The notes beneath the pieces are model-generated. The model worked only from the letters and a program-made list of their open reading frames with translations. It was not told the origin of the DNA and did not search any database. Shown here in pieces: positions 33,428-41,303 of a stretch of DNA of 54,603 nt. The translations under genes and the position numbers were made by a program. Source of the stretch: a virus. Position 1 is the first letter of the stretch; the number at the start of each line of letters is the position of its first letter. The stretch lies in IMG/VR virus record IMGVR_UViG_3300037264_007062, positions 1 through 54,603 of that record. One strand, 5' to 3'.

Positions 33428-34189
33428 GTGGCTAAAGAACGATATCAGTCTCTTACTTTAGGTGATGATGTTAATCTAGATTTTTATTCATATCAGAATA
33501 ACAGTCTGATTAATGTCTCAGAAATACAAAAAATAGAAGTTTATTTTTTAGATCCAAACAATATTACAAGTTCTAATATTGACGGAAGATCAATTAAGAA
33601 AATAATTCCTTCAACAGATATCACTCAAATAAATACGGGTCATTATCGGGCTGTTTTGACAATTGATGATAATTTGTATGAAATTGGTGATTTTATTGAT
33701 GTCTGGTTCGTCAGGTATAACACCTTCGATTCTGATTTCTTTCCTGTCATAAATCAATTTAAGGTGTTCTCTGATCTCAGAGAGACCTGGGACCGGCCTT
33801 TTGTATATGATGTAGATTTTTCATTCGATCCCAAAAAAATAGTATCAGGAAATAAAAAATACATAAGAATAGGATTCTTTCCAAATATTCAGATTGAAAA
33901 AGACATTATAGACCGATTTTATTTCAATCTTAAAACTACAGGTAATCTCTTTATTCGAATAGAACAGATTGAAGGTTGCGGATTTGATCCAGATCTTCCA
34001 GCTTTTAATGTAAAGACCGATCCAGAATGGGATCAGGTTGATATTCGCGGAGATAATGAAGCTTATTATCTTATAGATTCTACAGACAATGGAGATTATG
34101 TTTTAGGAATATATGCAGTTCAATTCAAAATTCTTATCGACGGACAAGAAATAATATCTCCGAAATTTTATCTTCAGATATTTGATTAA
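33428..34189 (+). CDS. Predicted virion protein, 253 aa (GTG start)
   Basis: GTG start just after AATAAATA boxes (33400-33407, 33416-33423). Beta-rich throughout (GHYRAVLTIDDNLYEIGDFIDVWFVRY, DNGDYVLGIYAVQFKILIDG), as in baseplate or fibre-connector proteins. Layout similar to the 31167 protein. No family named. Confidence 0.55.
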   Translation: MAKERYQSLTLGDDVNLDFYSYQNNSLINVSEIQKIEVYFLDPNNITSSNIDGRSIKKIIPSTDITQINTGHYRAVLTIDDNLYEIGDFIDVWFVRYNTFDSDFFPVINQFKVFSDLRETWDRPFVYDVDFSFDPKKIVSGNKKYIRIGFFPNIQIEKDIIDRFYFNLKTTGNLFIRIEQIEGCGFDPDLPAFNVKTDPEWDQVDIRGDNEAYYLIDSTDNGDYVLGIYAVQFKILIDGQEIISPKFYLQIFD

Positions 34190-34201
34190 AATGTGTAAAC
34201 G

Positions 34202-34230
34202 CACCTTAGTTTGTATTATAAATTAAGGTG
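34202..34230 (+). promoter_or_regulatory. Hairpin hiding the ribosome-binding site of the 34243 gene
   Basis: CACCTTAGTTT (34202-34212) pairs with AAATTAAGGTG (34220-34230) over 11 pairs, one of them G-U. The right arm contains AAGG, the only Shine-Dalgarno-like site for the next gene. TATAAATT, a late-box near match, spans loop and right arm (34217-34224). Confidence 0.5.
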
Positions 34231-34242
34231 ATGATCATTTCA

Positions 34243-34959
34243 ATGCTGACCCCGCCTAATATACGATTCAATTTCAATAAAATTGAAAACATGACTCTAG
34301 ATCTTATTAATTATTACGAATATTTACGCAGAGAATATACTAAAAGTTCATATATGGCGTATTCTCGTAAAAAAGATCCGCGAGAATCTAAAGCTTTTAA
34401 ATATTTCAAAAAAATTATCGAAATATCTGTAAAAAGTGATACTCTTATTCCTGAGCCTAAACTTTTTATAAGAGCTCAGTTCGAGATATTAAAATTAAAT
34501 AAAGATCTTAAAAAACATGAAGAATTATGTCCTCCGCACAGATTATTAAAATCAGAATGTTGGAAACGATATAAAAACTATATAAATCAAAAAAACAGTG
34601 ATAATATTTACAAGAAAACAGTAATAAAATTAAAAAACTCTGACATTATAAATGAACTTGATAATACAAAAAAATTTTTCACAAATTTTTGTTTAGAATA
34701 TTATGGAACAACAGAAATAAGTTATGACAGAATTTTTTCAAAAGATTCAAAAATATGGATATGGATATGTCATGGATTTATTTCTTGTTATTTTTTAACT
34801 TTGTCTAAGACTTATATGTTATATAAAATAAACATTGATAAAGAATTACAAAAGGAATTACCTTACAACCTTGATATATATTTAGATGATGTAAATTCTA
34901 GAGCTGAGGTTATTGAGTATGCAAGAAAACTATTTGGAAAAGAAATCAACATTGGCTGA
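34243..34959 (+). CDS. Hypothetical protein, 238 aa
   Basis: Start chosen at 34243 (MLTPPNIRFNFNK); in-frame starts at 34228 and 34231 exist. Lys/Tyr-rich and helical, with a cysteine/tryptophan segment (IWIWICHGFISCYFL) near residue 185. I considered the gp59 helicase loader because of size and position before replication genes, but the match is too weak. It overlaps the AAA+ gene by 41 bases. Confidence 0.55.
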   Translation: MLTPPNIRFNFNKIENMTLDLINYYEYLRREYTKSSYMAYSRKKDPRESKAFKYFKKIIEISVKSDTLIPEPKLFIRAQFEILKLNKDLKKHEELCPPHRLLKSECWKRYKNYINQKNSDNIYKKTVIKLKNSDIINELDNTKKFFTNFCLEYYGTTEISYDRIFSKDSKIWIWICHGFISCYFLTLSKTYMLYKINIDKELQKELPYNLDIYLDDVNSRAEVIEYARKLFGKEINIG

Positions 34960-36622
34960 ATATAATGAAGACTTGTCTTCGATGTTGAAAACGATCATAT
35001 CAGACATGTCTGATAATCATGATTTTCTTATAAATGAAGTTGATGAAAAAGATCCGAGATATAAAGAAAACAAAGAAATAAATATTTCAAAAGCCAATCT
35101 AGGACAGATCGGTCAGATGATCGACGCAGTTTTTCATCCTTATCGTGAAGATCCAGTCACACTAGATAAAATTTATTGTTCATTTCTAAAATGCAAAAGT
35201 GATGATATTTCTAGAGATAAAAAAGTTTATCCTCCATACAGAACTAATCTGGTTCTGTATGCTCTTGATAAGATTTTATCTGGAGACAGTCCTTATATCA
35301 AACAAGAGCTCGATTTGAAAGTTGAAAATAACTATGTCACTTTAGGCAAGAATGACAGTGATTTTCACAGAATAAAAATTTCATCAACCAAGGAAGTGAG
35401 AATACCTTCATATTTTCATATAGGAATTCAGAGATCTGGAGGAAGATTCGTTTTAAAAACAGAAATCGGATGGAACGGCAGTATAACTCTTCATCTGATT
35501 TATAAAAAAGGAGACGAAGAATTTATAGACGGATTCATCGAATATCTGAACAATTGGATTCATAAAAATAATTTCTATAAAGGATCTAAGATAACACCCG
35601 CTGGTGAGTTTATTGATGTTAAAGATTATAGTTGGGATGATGTCTTTTTAAAAGATGAAACCAAAGATCAGATCGTAATGAATGTTATTTCTTTCTTTAA
35701 GAAAGAAGAAATATACAAAAAGAACGGTATTTCAGCAAAATGCGGCCTTATCTGGGAAGGTCCTCCAGGAACCGGGAAAACTTTAACGGCAAAAATTTTG
35801 GCTAATCAACTTAAAGATATCACTTTTATCTGGATCACCCCGGATGATCTTCATAGTTCTCAAAGCGTGTCTGAAATTTATATGATGGCTCGTGAACTTT
35901 CACCGACTATAGTCTTTTTTGAAGATGCTGATCTTTTCTGTATGGACAGAGGAATATCTAGAAGTAACGCCATTCTGGGTGAAATAATGAATCAGTTGGA
36001 TGGTTTAGTTCAATTGGAAGGTGTCGTCACGATCTTTACATCAAATGATCCTGGAGTTATGGAAAAAGCTCTTGTTGACAGACCTGGAAGATTCGATGAA
36101 AGAATAGTATTCGGTCCGCCTCCGAAGAATATTATTATTAGCATGCTCAAAAAATTCATGCAGAAACCAAAATATGATGCATCTGACTTAGATGAAGTAG
36201 CTAACAGAGCTGAGAAAATTAAGTTAACAGGCGCTCATATAAAAAGACTTTCAGATCTGGCTATTATTTATGCAATTAATGAAGATTCAATAAATTCTGA
36301 CGGTATTGCAAAGGTAGAAGCGGTTCATTTCTTTAAAGCTCTTGACAAACTCAAAGATATGAGAATAAAAGCTCATATTGAAAAATCAGGTTCAAAAAAA
36401 TCATATTTAAGTGATTATGAAGGTATAGCAGAACCAGCAAATCCAAAAGTCAAATATGATGAAAAATTTGAACCTGTTAATGAGTCTAGCAAGATCAATC
36501 TTCAAAAAGTACTCAAGGAAAATATTGAAAAGAAGAAAAAGGCTTCATTTTTGCTTGAAACCATAGAAAATAATTTGTCTGGACAACAAAAAAATAATGA
36601 TTTTATTGTCAGAAAAAAATAA
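34919..36622 (+). CDS. AAA+ ATPase (FtsH/Cdc48-like module)
   Basis: 567 residues from the ATG at 34919, with GAGG upstream. The N-terminal 270 residues are a phage-specific domain. The AAA+ core has Walker A GPPGTGKT, Walker B IVFFEDAD, sensor 1 TSND and the arginine-finger stretch RPGRFDERI, then a C-terminal helical lid (GAHIKRLSDLAI). The last 100 residues are disordered and Lys-rich. No protease motif is present, so an unfoldase or remodelling role is likely. It overlaps both neighbours (41 and 26 bases). Confidence 0.85.
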   Translation: MQENYLEKKSTLAEYNEDLSSMLKTIISDMSDNHDFLINEVDEKDPRYKENKEINISKANLGQIGQMIDAVFHPYREDPVTLDKIYCSFLKCKSDDISRDKKVYPPYRTNLVLYALDKILSGDSPYIKQELDLKVENNYVTLGKNDSDFHRIKISSTKEVRIPSYFHIGIQRSGGRFVLKTEIGWNGSITLHLIYKKGDEEFIDGFIEYLNNWIHKNNFYKGSKITPAGEFIDVKDYSWDDVFLKDETKDQIVMNVISFFKKEEIYKKNGISAKCGLIWEGPPGTGKTLTAKILANQLKDITFIWITPDDLHSSQSVSEIYMMARELSPTIVFFEDADLFCMDRGISRSNAILGEIMNQLDGLVQLEGVVTIFTSNDPGVMEKALVDRPGRFDERIVFGPPPKNIIISMLKKFMQKPKYDASDLDEVANRAEKIKLTGAHIKRLSDLAIIYAINEDSINSDGIAKVEAVHFFKALDKLKDMRIKAHIEKSGSKKSYLSDYEGIAEPANPKVKYDEKFEPVNESSKINLQKVLKENIEKKKKASFLLETIENNLSGQQKNNDFIVRKK

Positions 36623-37355
36623 ACATAAAAGTTTTATAGTAAAAGAAATTCCAGTTAAAATATCCGGAGAATTTCTTATTCCGACTGACATTGATAAAAT
36701 TGTAAAAGATTTAGAATCAATGGAAATACTCGGAAAGACCGGAACAAAAAAATTTTCAAATGTTGTTTACTGGGAATGGAAGAACAAAGTAATCCGGTTG
36801 CATCTGTATGGTGAATACGGATTAATTGAAAAAAAAGTAAAATCTCCAGAAAATCATAGTGAAGATAATATTTGGATACTTAAAAAAATAATTCCAGTAG
36901 GAGATTTTCACAGCGCTAAGACCGATGTTCTTCCGATCATTAAAAGAGAAGTCATAAAAGCTTCTAAAAGTGAAAAAGAAGACTGGTCTGAATCTTTCAG
37001 AATAAATTCTATAACAAAAAAACTGAAAGAAGCTTTAGTTCAATATTTGCCGAAAATGTGGTTCGCTACAGAAAAAATAAACATAAAGAATTTAGGGCCC
37101 AAGAGACGTATCATATACGTGCCTTTAGTCGGAATGGGTGTAGGACATACAGATAATCAGAGATTATATCAAATTATGTTTGATATATATATTGATGATA
37201 ATAATATATTGAATGTTATTGAGGGAAATATTGAAGGATCATTACATGGAGGAGAGTGGTCTATAGGACCTTCAGATCTTATTGCTAAATTTGCACCATG
37301 GCAGTCTGAAGAAGAAATTGTTGATGCAATAGCAGAATTTGCCGGAAGATACTAA
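36597..37355 (+). CDS. Hypothetical protein coupled to the AAA+ ATPase, 252 aa
   Basis: Alpha/beta, with a central VVYWEWKNKVIRLHLYGEYG and a C-terminal GNIEGSLHGGEWSIGPSDL. Not recognised. It overlaps the AAA+ gene by 26 bases and the first ankyrin gene of the second array by 1 base, so all may be cotranscribed. It could be a substrate adaptor of the ATPase (inference from position only). Confidence 0.6.
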   Translation: MILLSEKNKHKSFIVKEIPVKISGEFLIPTDIDKIVKDLESMEILGKTGTKKFSNVVYWEWKNKVIRLHLYGEYGLIEKKVKSPENHSEDNIWILKKIIPVGDFHSAKTDVLPIIKREVIKASKSEKEDWSESFRINSITKKLKEALVQYLPKMWFATEKINIKNLGPKRRIIYVPLVGMGVGHTDNQRLYQIMFDIYIDDNNILNVIEGNIEGSLHGGEWSIGPSDLIAKFAPWQSEEEIVDAIAEFAGRY

Positions 37356-37900
37356 TGATTAAATTCCAACAATATCTCAATGAAAATAAAGATTTAGATG
37401 AACAATTAATGTATGCATCCGGAAGCGGTAATCTTGAGCTTGTTAAGGAATTAATAGAAAAGGGTGCTGATATCCATTCTAATAGTGATGAAGCTTTAAG
37501 ACGGGCTAGTTCTTATGGTCATTTAGAAGTAGTTAAATATCTTATAAGTAAAGGCGCTAATATTCATGCCTCAAGTAATTATGCATTATTATCGGCTATC
37601 GTCAATGGTTTTTTAGATATAGTCAAATATTTAATAAGTAAAGGTGCGAATATACATGCAGATAATGATGATGCTTTAAAATATGCTAGTAATAGTGGTA
37701 ATTTAGAAGTCGTTAAATATCTTATTCAACAAGGATCAGATATACCTAAATTGATGGATATACCTGAAGATGTACAAGAAATAGCTATAAAAAATGATGT
37801 TGGAAATATAAAGAATATTAAGAATTTAAGATCTGATCTAAAAGAAAAGTATAAACATTTGTTAATAGGATCAGGATTCGGATTATTCAGTGATGATTAA
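37355..37900 (+). CDS. Ankyrin-repeat protein 1 of the second array, candidate packaged effector
   Basis: 181 residues, start MIKFQQYLNENKDLDEQL. All members of this array have Gln-Gln where the first array has Glu-Gln, so the two arrays expanded separately. Four repeats of 30 residues, the third altered (ALLSAIVNGFLDIVKYL). The tail is IPEDVQEIAIKND ending FGLFSDD. Its ATG shares one base with the preceding stop (TAATG). Confidence 0.85.
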   Translation: MIKFQQYLNENKDLDEQLMYASGSGNLELVKELIEKGADIHSNSDEALRRASSYGHLEVVKYLISKGANIHASSNYALLSAIVNGFLDIVKYLISKGANIHADNDDALKYASNSGNLEVVKYLIQQGSDIPKLMDIPEDVQEIAIKNDVGNIKNIKNLRSDLKEKYKHLLIGSGFGLFSDD

Positions 37901-38528
37901 ATTCCAACAATATCTCAATGAAAACAAAGATTTAGATCAGCAATTAATAGATGCCTCTTATGATGGTAATCTTAATCTTGTTAAAAAATTAATAGATCAA
38001 GGCGCTAATATCCATGCTGATAATGATAATGCTTTACAATGGGCTAGTGAAAATGGTCATTTAGAAGTCATTAAATATCTTATAAGTAAAGGAGCTGATA
38101 TTTATGCCGACAATGATGAGGCTTTAAGATTAGCTAGTAATAATGGTTATTTAGATGTAATTAAATATCTTATAAGTAAAGGTGCTGATATTCATACTGA
38201 AAACGACTATGCTTTAAGAGAGGCTAGTTATAAGGGTCATTTAGAAGTAGTTAAATATTTAATAGGTAAAGGGGCTGATATTCATGCTGATGATGACGAT
38301 GCTTTAAAATCTGCTAGTTATTATGGTCATTTAGAAGTCGTTAAATATCTTATTCGACATGGATCAAACATAACTGAAAAAATTGATATACCCGAAGATG
38401 TACAAGAAATCGCTATAAAGAATGATGTTGGAAATATTAAGAATATTAAGAATTTGAGATCTGATCTTAAAGAGAGATATAAACATCTGTTAACAGGATC
38501 AAAGTTCGGATTATTTGATGATGATTAA
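37893..38528 (+). CDS. Ankyrin-repeat protein 2 of the second array
   Basis: 211 residues, start MIKFQQYLNENKDLDQQL. Five regular repeats (ALQWASENGHLEVIKYL, ALRLASNNGYLDVIKYL, ALREASYKGHLEVVKYL, ALKSASYYGHLEVVKYL). The tail ends FGLFDDD. ATGATTAA overlaps of 8 bases at both ends. Confidence 0.85.
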   Translation: MIKFQQYLNENKDLDQQLIDASYDGNLNLVKKLIDQGANIHADNDNALQWASENGHLEVIKYLISKGADIYADNDEALRLASNNGYLDVIKYLISKGADIHTENDYALREASYKGHLEVVKYLIGKGADIHADDDDALKSASYYGHLEVVKYLIRHGSNITEKIDIPEDVQEIAIKNDVGNIKNIKNLRSDLKERYKHLLTGSKFGLFDDD

Positions 38529-39162
38529 ATTCCAACAATATCTCAATGAAAACAAAGATTTAGATCAGCAATTAATAACTGCTTCTAAATCAGGTAATCT
38601 TAATCTTGTTAAGAAGTTAATAAAACAAGGTGCTGATATCAACGCCGAAGACTACGAAGCTTTTAAATTATCTGTGGCTAGTAATAAAGGTCATTTAGAT
38701 GTAGTTAAATATCTTATAAATAATGGTATCGATATCCATACTAACAGTGAAGAGGCTTTACAATGGGCTATTATGAAAGATCGTTTAGAAGTAATTAAAT
38801 ATTTAGTAGAAAAAGGCGCTGATATCCATATTAATAAAAATCGAGCTTTAAGATTGGCCAGTGAAAAAAATTATTTAGAAGTAGTTAAATATCTTGTAGA
38901 AAAAGGTGCTGATATTAATGCTAATAACAGTATGGCTTTAAAATGGGCTTATGACACTGATTCTTATAATGTATTTAAGTATTTAATCCAACAGGGATCA
39001 AATATAGGTGAATTGATGGATATACCTGAAGATGTACAAGAAATAGCAATAAAGAATGATGTTAGAAATATAAAGAATATTAAAAATTTAAGGTCTGATC
39101 TAAAAGAAAAGTATAAACATTTGTTAATAGGATCAGGATTTGGATTATTCAGTGATGATTAA
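38521..39162 (+). CDS. Ankyrin-repeat protein 3 of the second array
   Basis: 213 residues, start MIKFQQYLNENKDLDQQL. Five repeats, the most diverged of the array: the second is two residues longer (YEAFKLSVASNKGHLDVVKYL), and the last loses the AS-GHL core (ALKWAYDTDSYNVFKYL). The tail is intact, IPEDVQEIAIKND to FGLFSDD, as is the N-terminus, so the ends are under stronger constraint than the repeats. Confidence 0.85.
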   Translation: MIKFQQYLNENKDLDQQLITASKSGNLNLVKKLIKQGADINAEDYEAFKLSVASNKGHLDVVKYLINNGIDIHTNSEEALQWAIMKDRLEVIKYLVEKGADIHINKNRALRLASEKNYLEVVKYLVEKGADINANNSMALKWAYDTDSYNVFKYLIQQGSNIGELMDIPEDVQEIAIKNDVRNIKNIKNLRSDLKEKYKHLLIGSGFGLFSDD

Positions 39163-39694
39163 ATTCCAACAATATCTCAATGAAAATAAAGATTTAGATC
39201 AACAATTAATAGATGCTTCTAAAGATGGTAATCTTGATCTTGTTAAACAATTAATAGAACAAGGGGCTGATATCCATGCTGAAAATGATATAGCTTTAAT
39301 ATTTGCTAGTGTTAATGGTCATTTAGAAGTAGTTAAATATCTTGTAGAAAAAGGAGCTGATATTCATGCTGATGATGATTATGCTTTAAGATCAACTAGT
39401 TTTAAAGGTCATTTAGAAGTAGTTAAATATCTTGTAGAGAATGGCGCTGATATTCATGCTGATAATGATTGGGCTTTAATATTGGCTAGTTTAAGTGGTC
39501 ATTTAGAAATCATTAAATATTTAATTCAAAATGGATCAGATATACCTAAATTAATGGATATACCTGAAGATGTACAAGAAATAGCTATAAAGAATGATGT
39601 TAAAAATATAAAGAATATAAAGAATTTAAGATCTGATCTTGAAGATAAATATAAACATTTGTTACAAGCTGATAAATTCGGATTATTTAATTAA
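39155..39694 (+). CDS. Ankyrin-repeat protein 4 of the second array
   Basis: 179 residues, start MIKFQQYLNENKDLDQQL. Four regular repeats and the tail IPEDVQEIAIKND ending DKFGLFN. Like the last gene of the first array, it ends in KFGLFN and lacks the ATGATTAA junction, so that ending marks the last module of each array. Confidence 0.85.
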   Translation: MIKFQQYLNENKDLDQQLIDASKDGNLDLVKQLIEQGADIHAENDIALIFASVNGHLEVVKYLVEKGADIHADDDYALRSTSFKGHLEVVKYLVENGADIHADNDWALILASLSGHLEIIKYLIQNGSDIPKLMDIPEDVQEIAIKNDVKNIKNIKNLRSDLEDKYKHLLQADKFGLFN

Positions 39695-39711
39695 ATTTTA
39701 TATATAATATT

Positions 39712-39981
39712 GTGAAAAGTTTCGCTCAATATCTGATTAATGAAGAAAAAATACAAAAAGGTTTCACGGGGAGACTAAACAGAGATATTAAATCTAAGAA
39801 TGGAAATGTTATTTTCATGCAATCTGAGGAAATAAGTATTGAAGAAATAAAAGGTGAAAAAGCCCGAATTAAAAAAATTTTCGGCGGCGAAAAAGATGAA
39901 ATGTGGATTGATAAAAACAAATTATCAAAAATTATTCATCTCACGTCTGCAGACGCAGAAGGATTGAGAAGAGATAAATGA
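39712..39981 (+). CDS. Small protein with capsid-targeting-like N-terminus (GTG start), 89 aa
   Basis: GTG start, reading MKSFAQYLINEEK with I-N-E before the predicted cut; this match to the window-wide signal is also the reason to accept the GTG. The rest looks like a small beta domain (GNVIFMQSEEISIEEIKGEKARIKK). Not recognised. It overlaps the amidoligase-like gene by ATGA, so the two are coupled and both appear targeted to the head. Confidence 0.7.
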   Translation: MKSFAQYLINEEKIQKGFTGRLNRDIKSKNGNVIFMQSEEISIEEIKGEKARIKKIFGGEKDEMWIDKNKLSKIIHLTSADAEGLRRDK

Positions 39982-41303
39982 AAAGTTTTCAACAATATTT
40001 ATTTGAGTCTGCTGACAAATCAGAAATTGACTCTGCTTTAAAAGATCCAAATTATGTTTTAGGCGCCGAATTTGAATTTTATGCTGACAGTCGAAAAGGC
40101 CAGAAAGAAAAAACATGGATAAATGCAGATACCGAACAACTAAATAAATATCTGATTGAACTTATGAATCAAAAAGGAATTTCGAACATAAAGACATATT
40201 CTCCGATTGAATATGGCAGACCTGGAACAAAAGATTATTCAACCTGGTCAATAACTCGAGATATTTCATTAGCTAAAGAAAAAGATTTTCAGCTTGACCA
40301 GCCGATTGAAATTGTGAGTCCTAGAATGAATTCTAAAGAATTTTTTGAAACAATCCCTCAAATATTCGACATTATTAATAAAGTCGGATATACAAAAGAT
40401 ATAGCTGGATTTCATGTAGGACTTTCTCATAAAAATCTTGATCATTCTAAACTTAATAAAGAAGCTTTGGTTTCTTCGCTTGAAGATCCTAGAATATTGA
40501 AAACTATGCCCGGAAGAGGATCTGTTGATGTAAGGAAATATGCCAAATCTTCAGAAGAAATATTAAGACAAACCGGAAAATTAACTTCAGCCCAAGAAAG
40601 CAAGAAATTTTCAGTTAATATCAGACCCGATTATGTTGAATTCAGGATGTTGGGCGGCAAAGATTATCAGAAAAATTTCCAGGAAATAAGAAAAATAATA
40701 TTAAATTACATGGTCAATTATAAAAAATCAATTACTGATCCAGAATTCCAGAAGAAAAAGCTAGCAGTGATGGGATCTAGAGCTGAATCAAAAAAACAGT
40801 CTGAATTTGAGAAAATGAAACAAAACCCTGAAGGCCAATCTCAGTTGATTTATTTTCATATTAAAGACTTTGACAAATGGTTTGATCCAGAAACATTTCC
40901 TTTTAGCGATCAAAGCAAAGTTAATGAACTTATTCAATCTGTAGGATTTATGGTCGGAGAAAAAAGTTTTTCTGGACAATTTAAGGCTAAAGATATAATG
41001 AAAAAAATTATGACTTCTGCTAAAAACATGAATACTGTAATTTCAGCACTTAATCAATCAGACGAAGGCATAATTTCGGCACTGATAGATTATTCTACAA
41101 TAAACGGATTAGAGTTGAATACATTAAAAGCATTAGAACAAGGATTAAGAGGCTACCCAGAAGTTCATCAGATTGTATCTGATGTATTAAATAGAAAACG
41201 CGGAGCAAGACCTCAGCCAGCCATAATACAAAGGCCTCAAAGAGTTCCGAGAACAGTTTCGCAACCTGCAAGAAGTTTGCCTGGAGTTTTATCTGCCGCT
41301 TAA
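39978..41303 (+). CDS. Amidoligase-like enzyme with capsid-targeting-like N-terminus
   Basis: 441 residues. It starts MKSFQQYLFESADK (L-F-E cut candidate). The following core fits the COOH-NH2 ligase/glutamate-cysteine ligase fold (Amidoligase_2 type): GAEFEFYAD with paired acidic residues, PIEIVSPRM, AGFHVGLSH and YVEFRMLGGKDY. These enzymes join a carboxylate to an amine with ATP and include many uncharacterised phage and mobile-element members. The C-terminus is a basic, Pro-rich tail (RGARPQPAIIQRPQRVPR). If packaged, it could modify host proteins or peptides early in infection (inference). Confidence 0.7.
   Translation: MKSFQQYLFESADKSEIDSALKDPNYVLGAEFEFYADSRKGQKEKTWINADTEQLNKYLIELMNQKGISNIKTYSPIEYGRPGTKDYSTWSITRDISLAKEKDFQLDQPIEIVSPRMNSKEFFETIPQIFDIINKVGYTKDIAGFHVGLSHKNLDHSKLNKEALVSSLEDPRILKTMPGRGSVDVRKYAKSSEEILRQTGKLTSAQESKKFSVNIRPDYVEFRMLGGKDYQKNFQEIRKIILNYMVNYKKSITDPEFQKKKLAVMGSRAESKKQSEFEKMKQNPEGQSQLIYFHIKDFDKWFDPETFPFSDQSKVNELIQSVGFMVGEKSFSGQFKAKDIMKKIMTSAKNMNTVISALNQSDEGIISALIDYSTINGLELNTLKALEQGLRGYPEVHQIVSDVLNRKRGARPQPAIIQRPQRVPRTVSQPARSLPGVLSAA

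Noticed and set aside
34243-34959. Assignment as the gp59 helicase loader
   Set aside because: Similar size and a helical, basic character, but no convincing shared motifs.
37355-39694. Regular DNA periodicity of about 90 bases, at first glance like a CRISPR or satellite array
   Set aside because: The period equals the 30-residue ankyrin repeat, sequence is coding throughout, and the units differ too much for CRISPR repeats.
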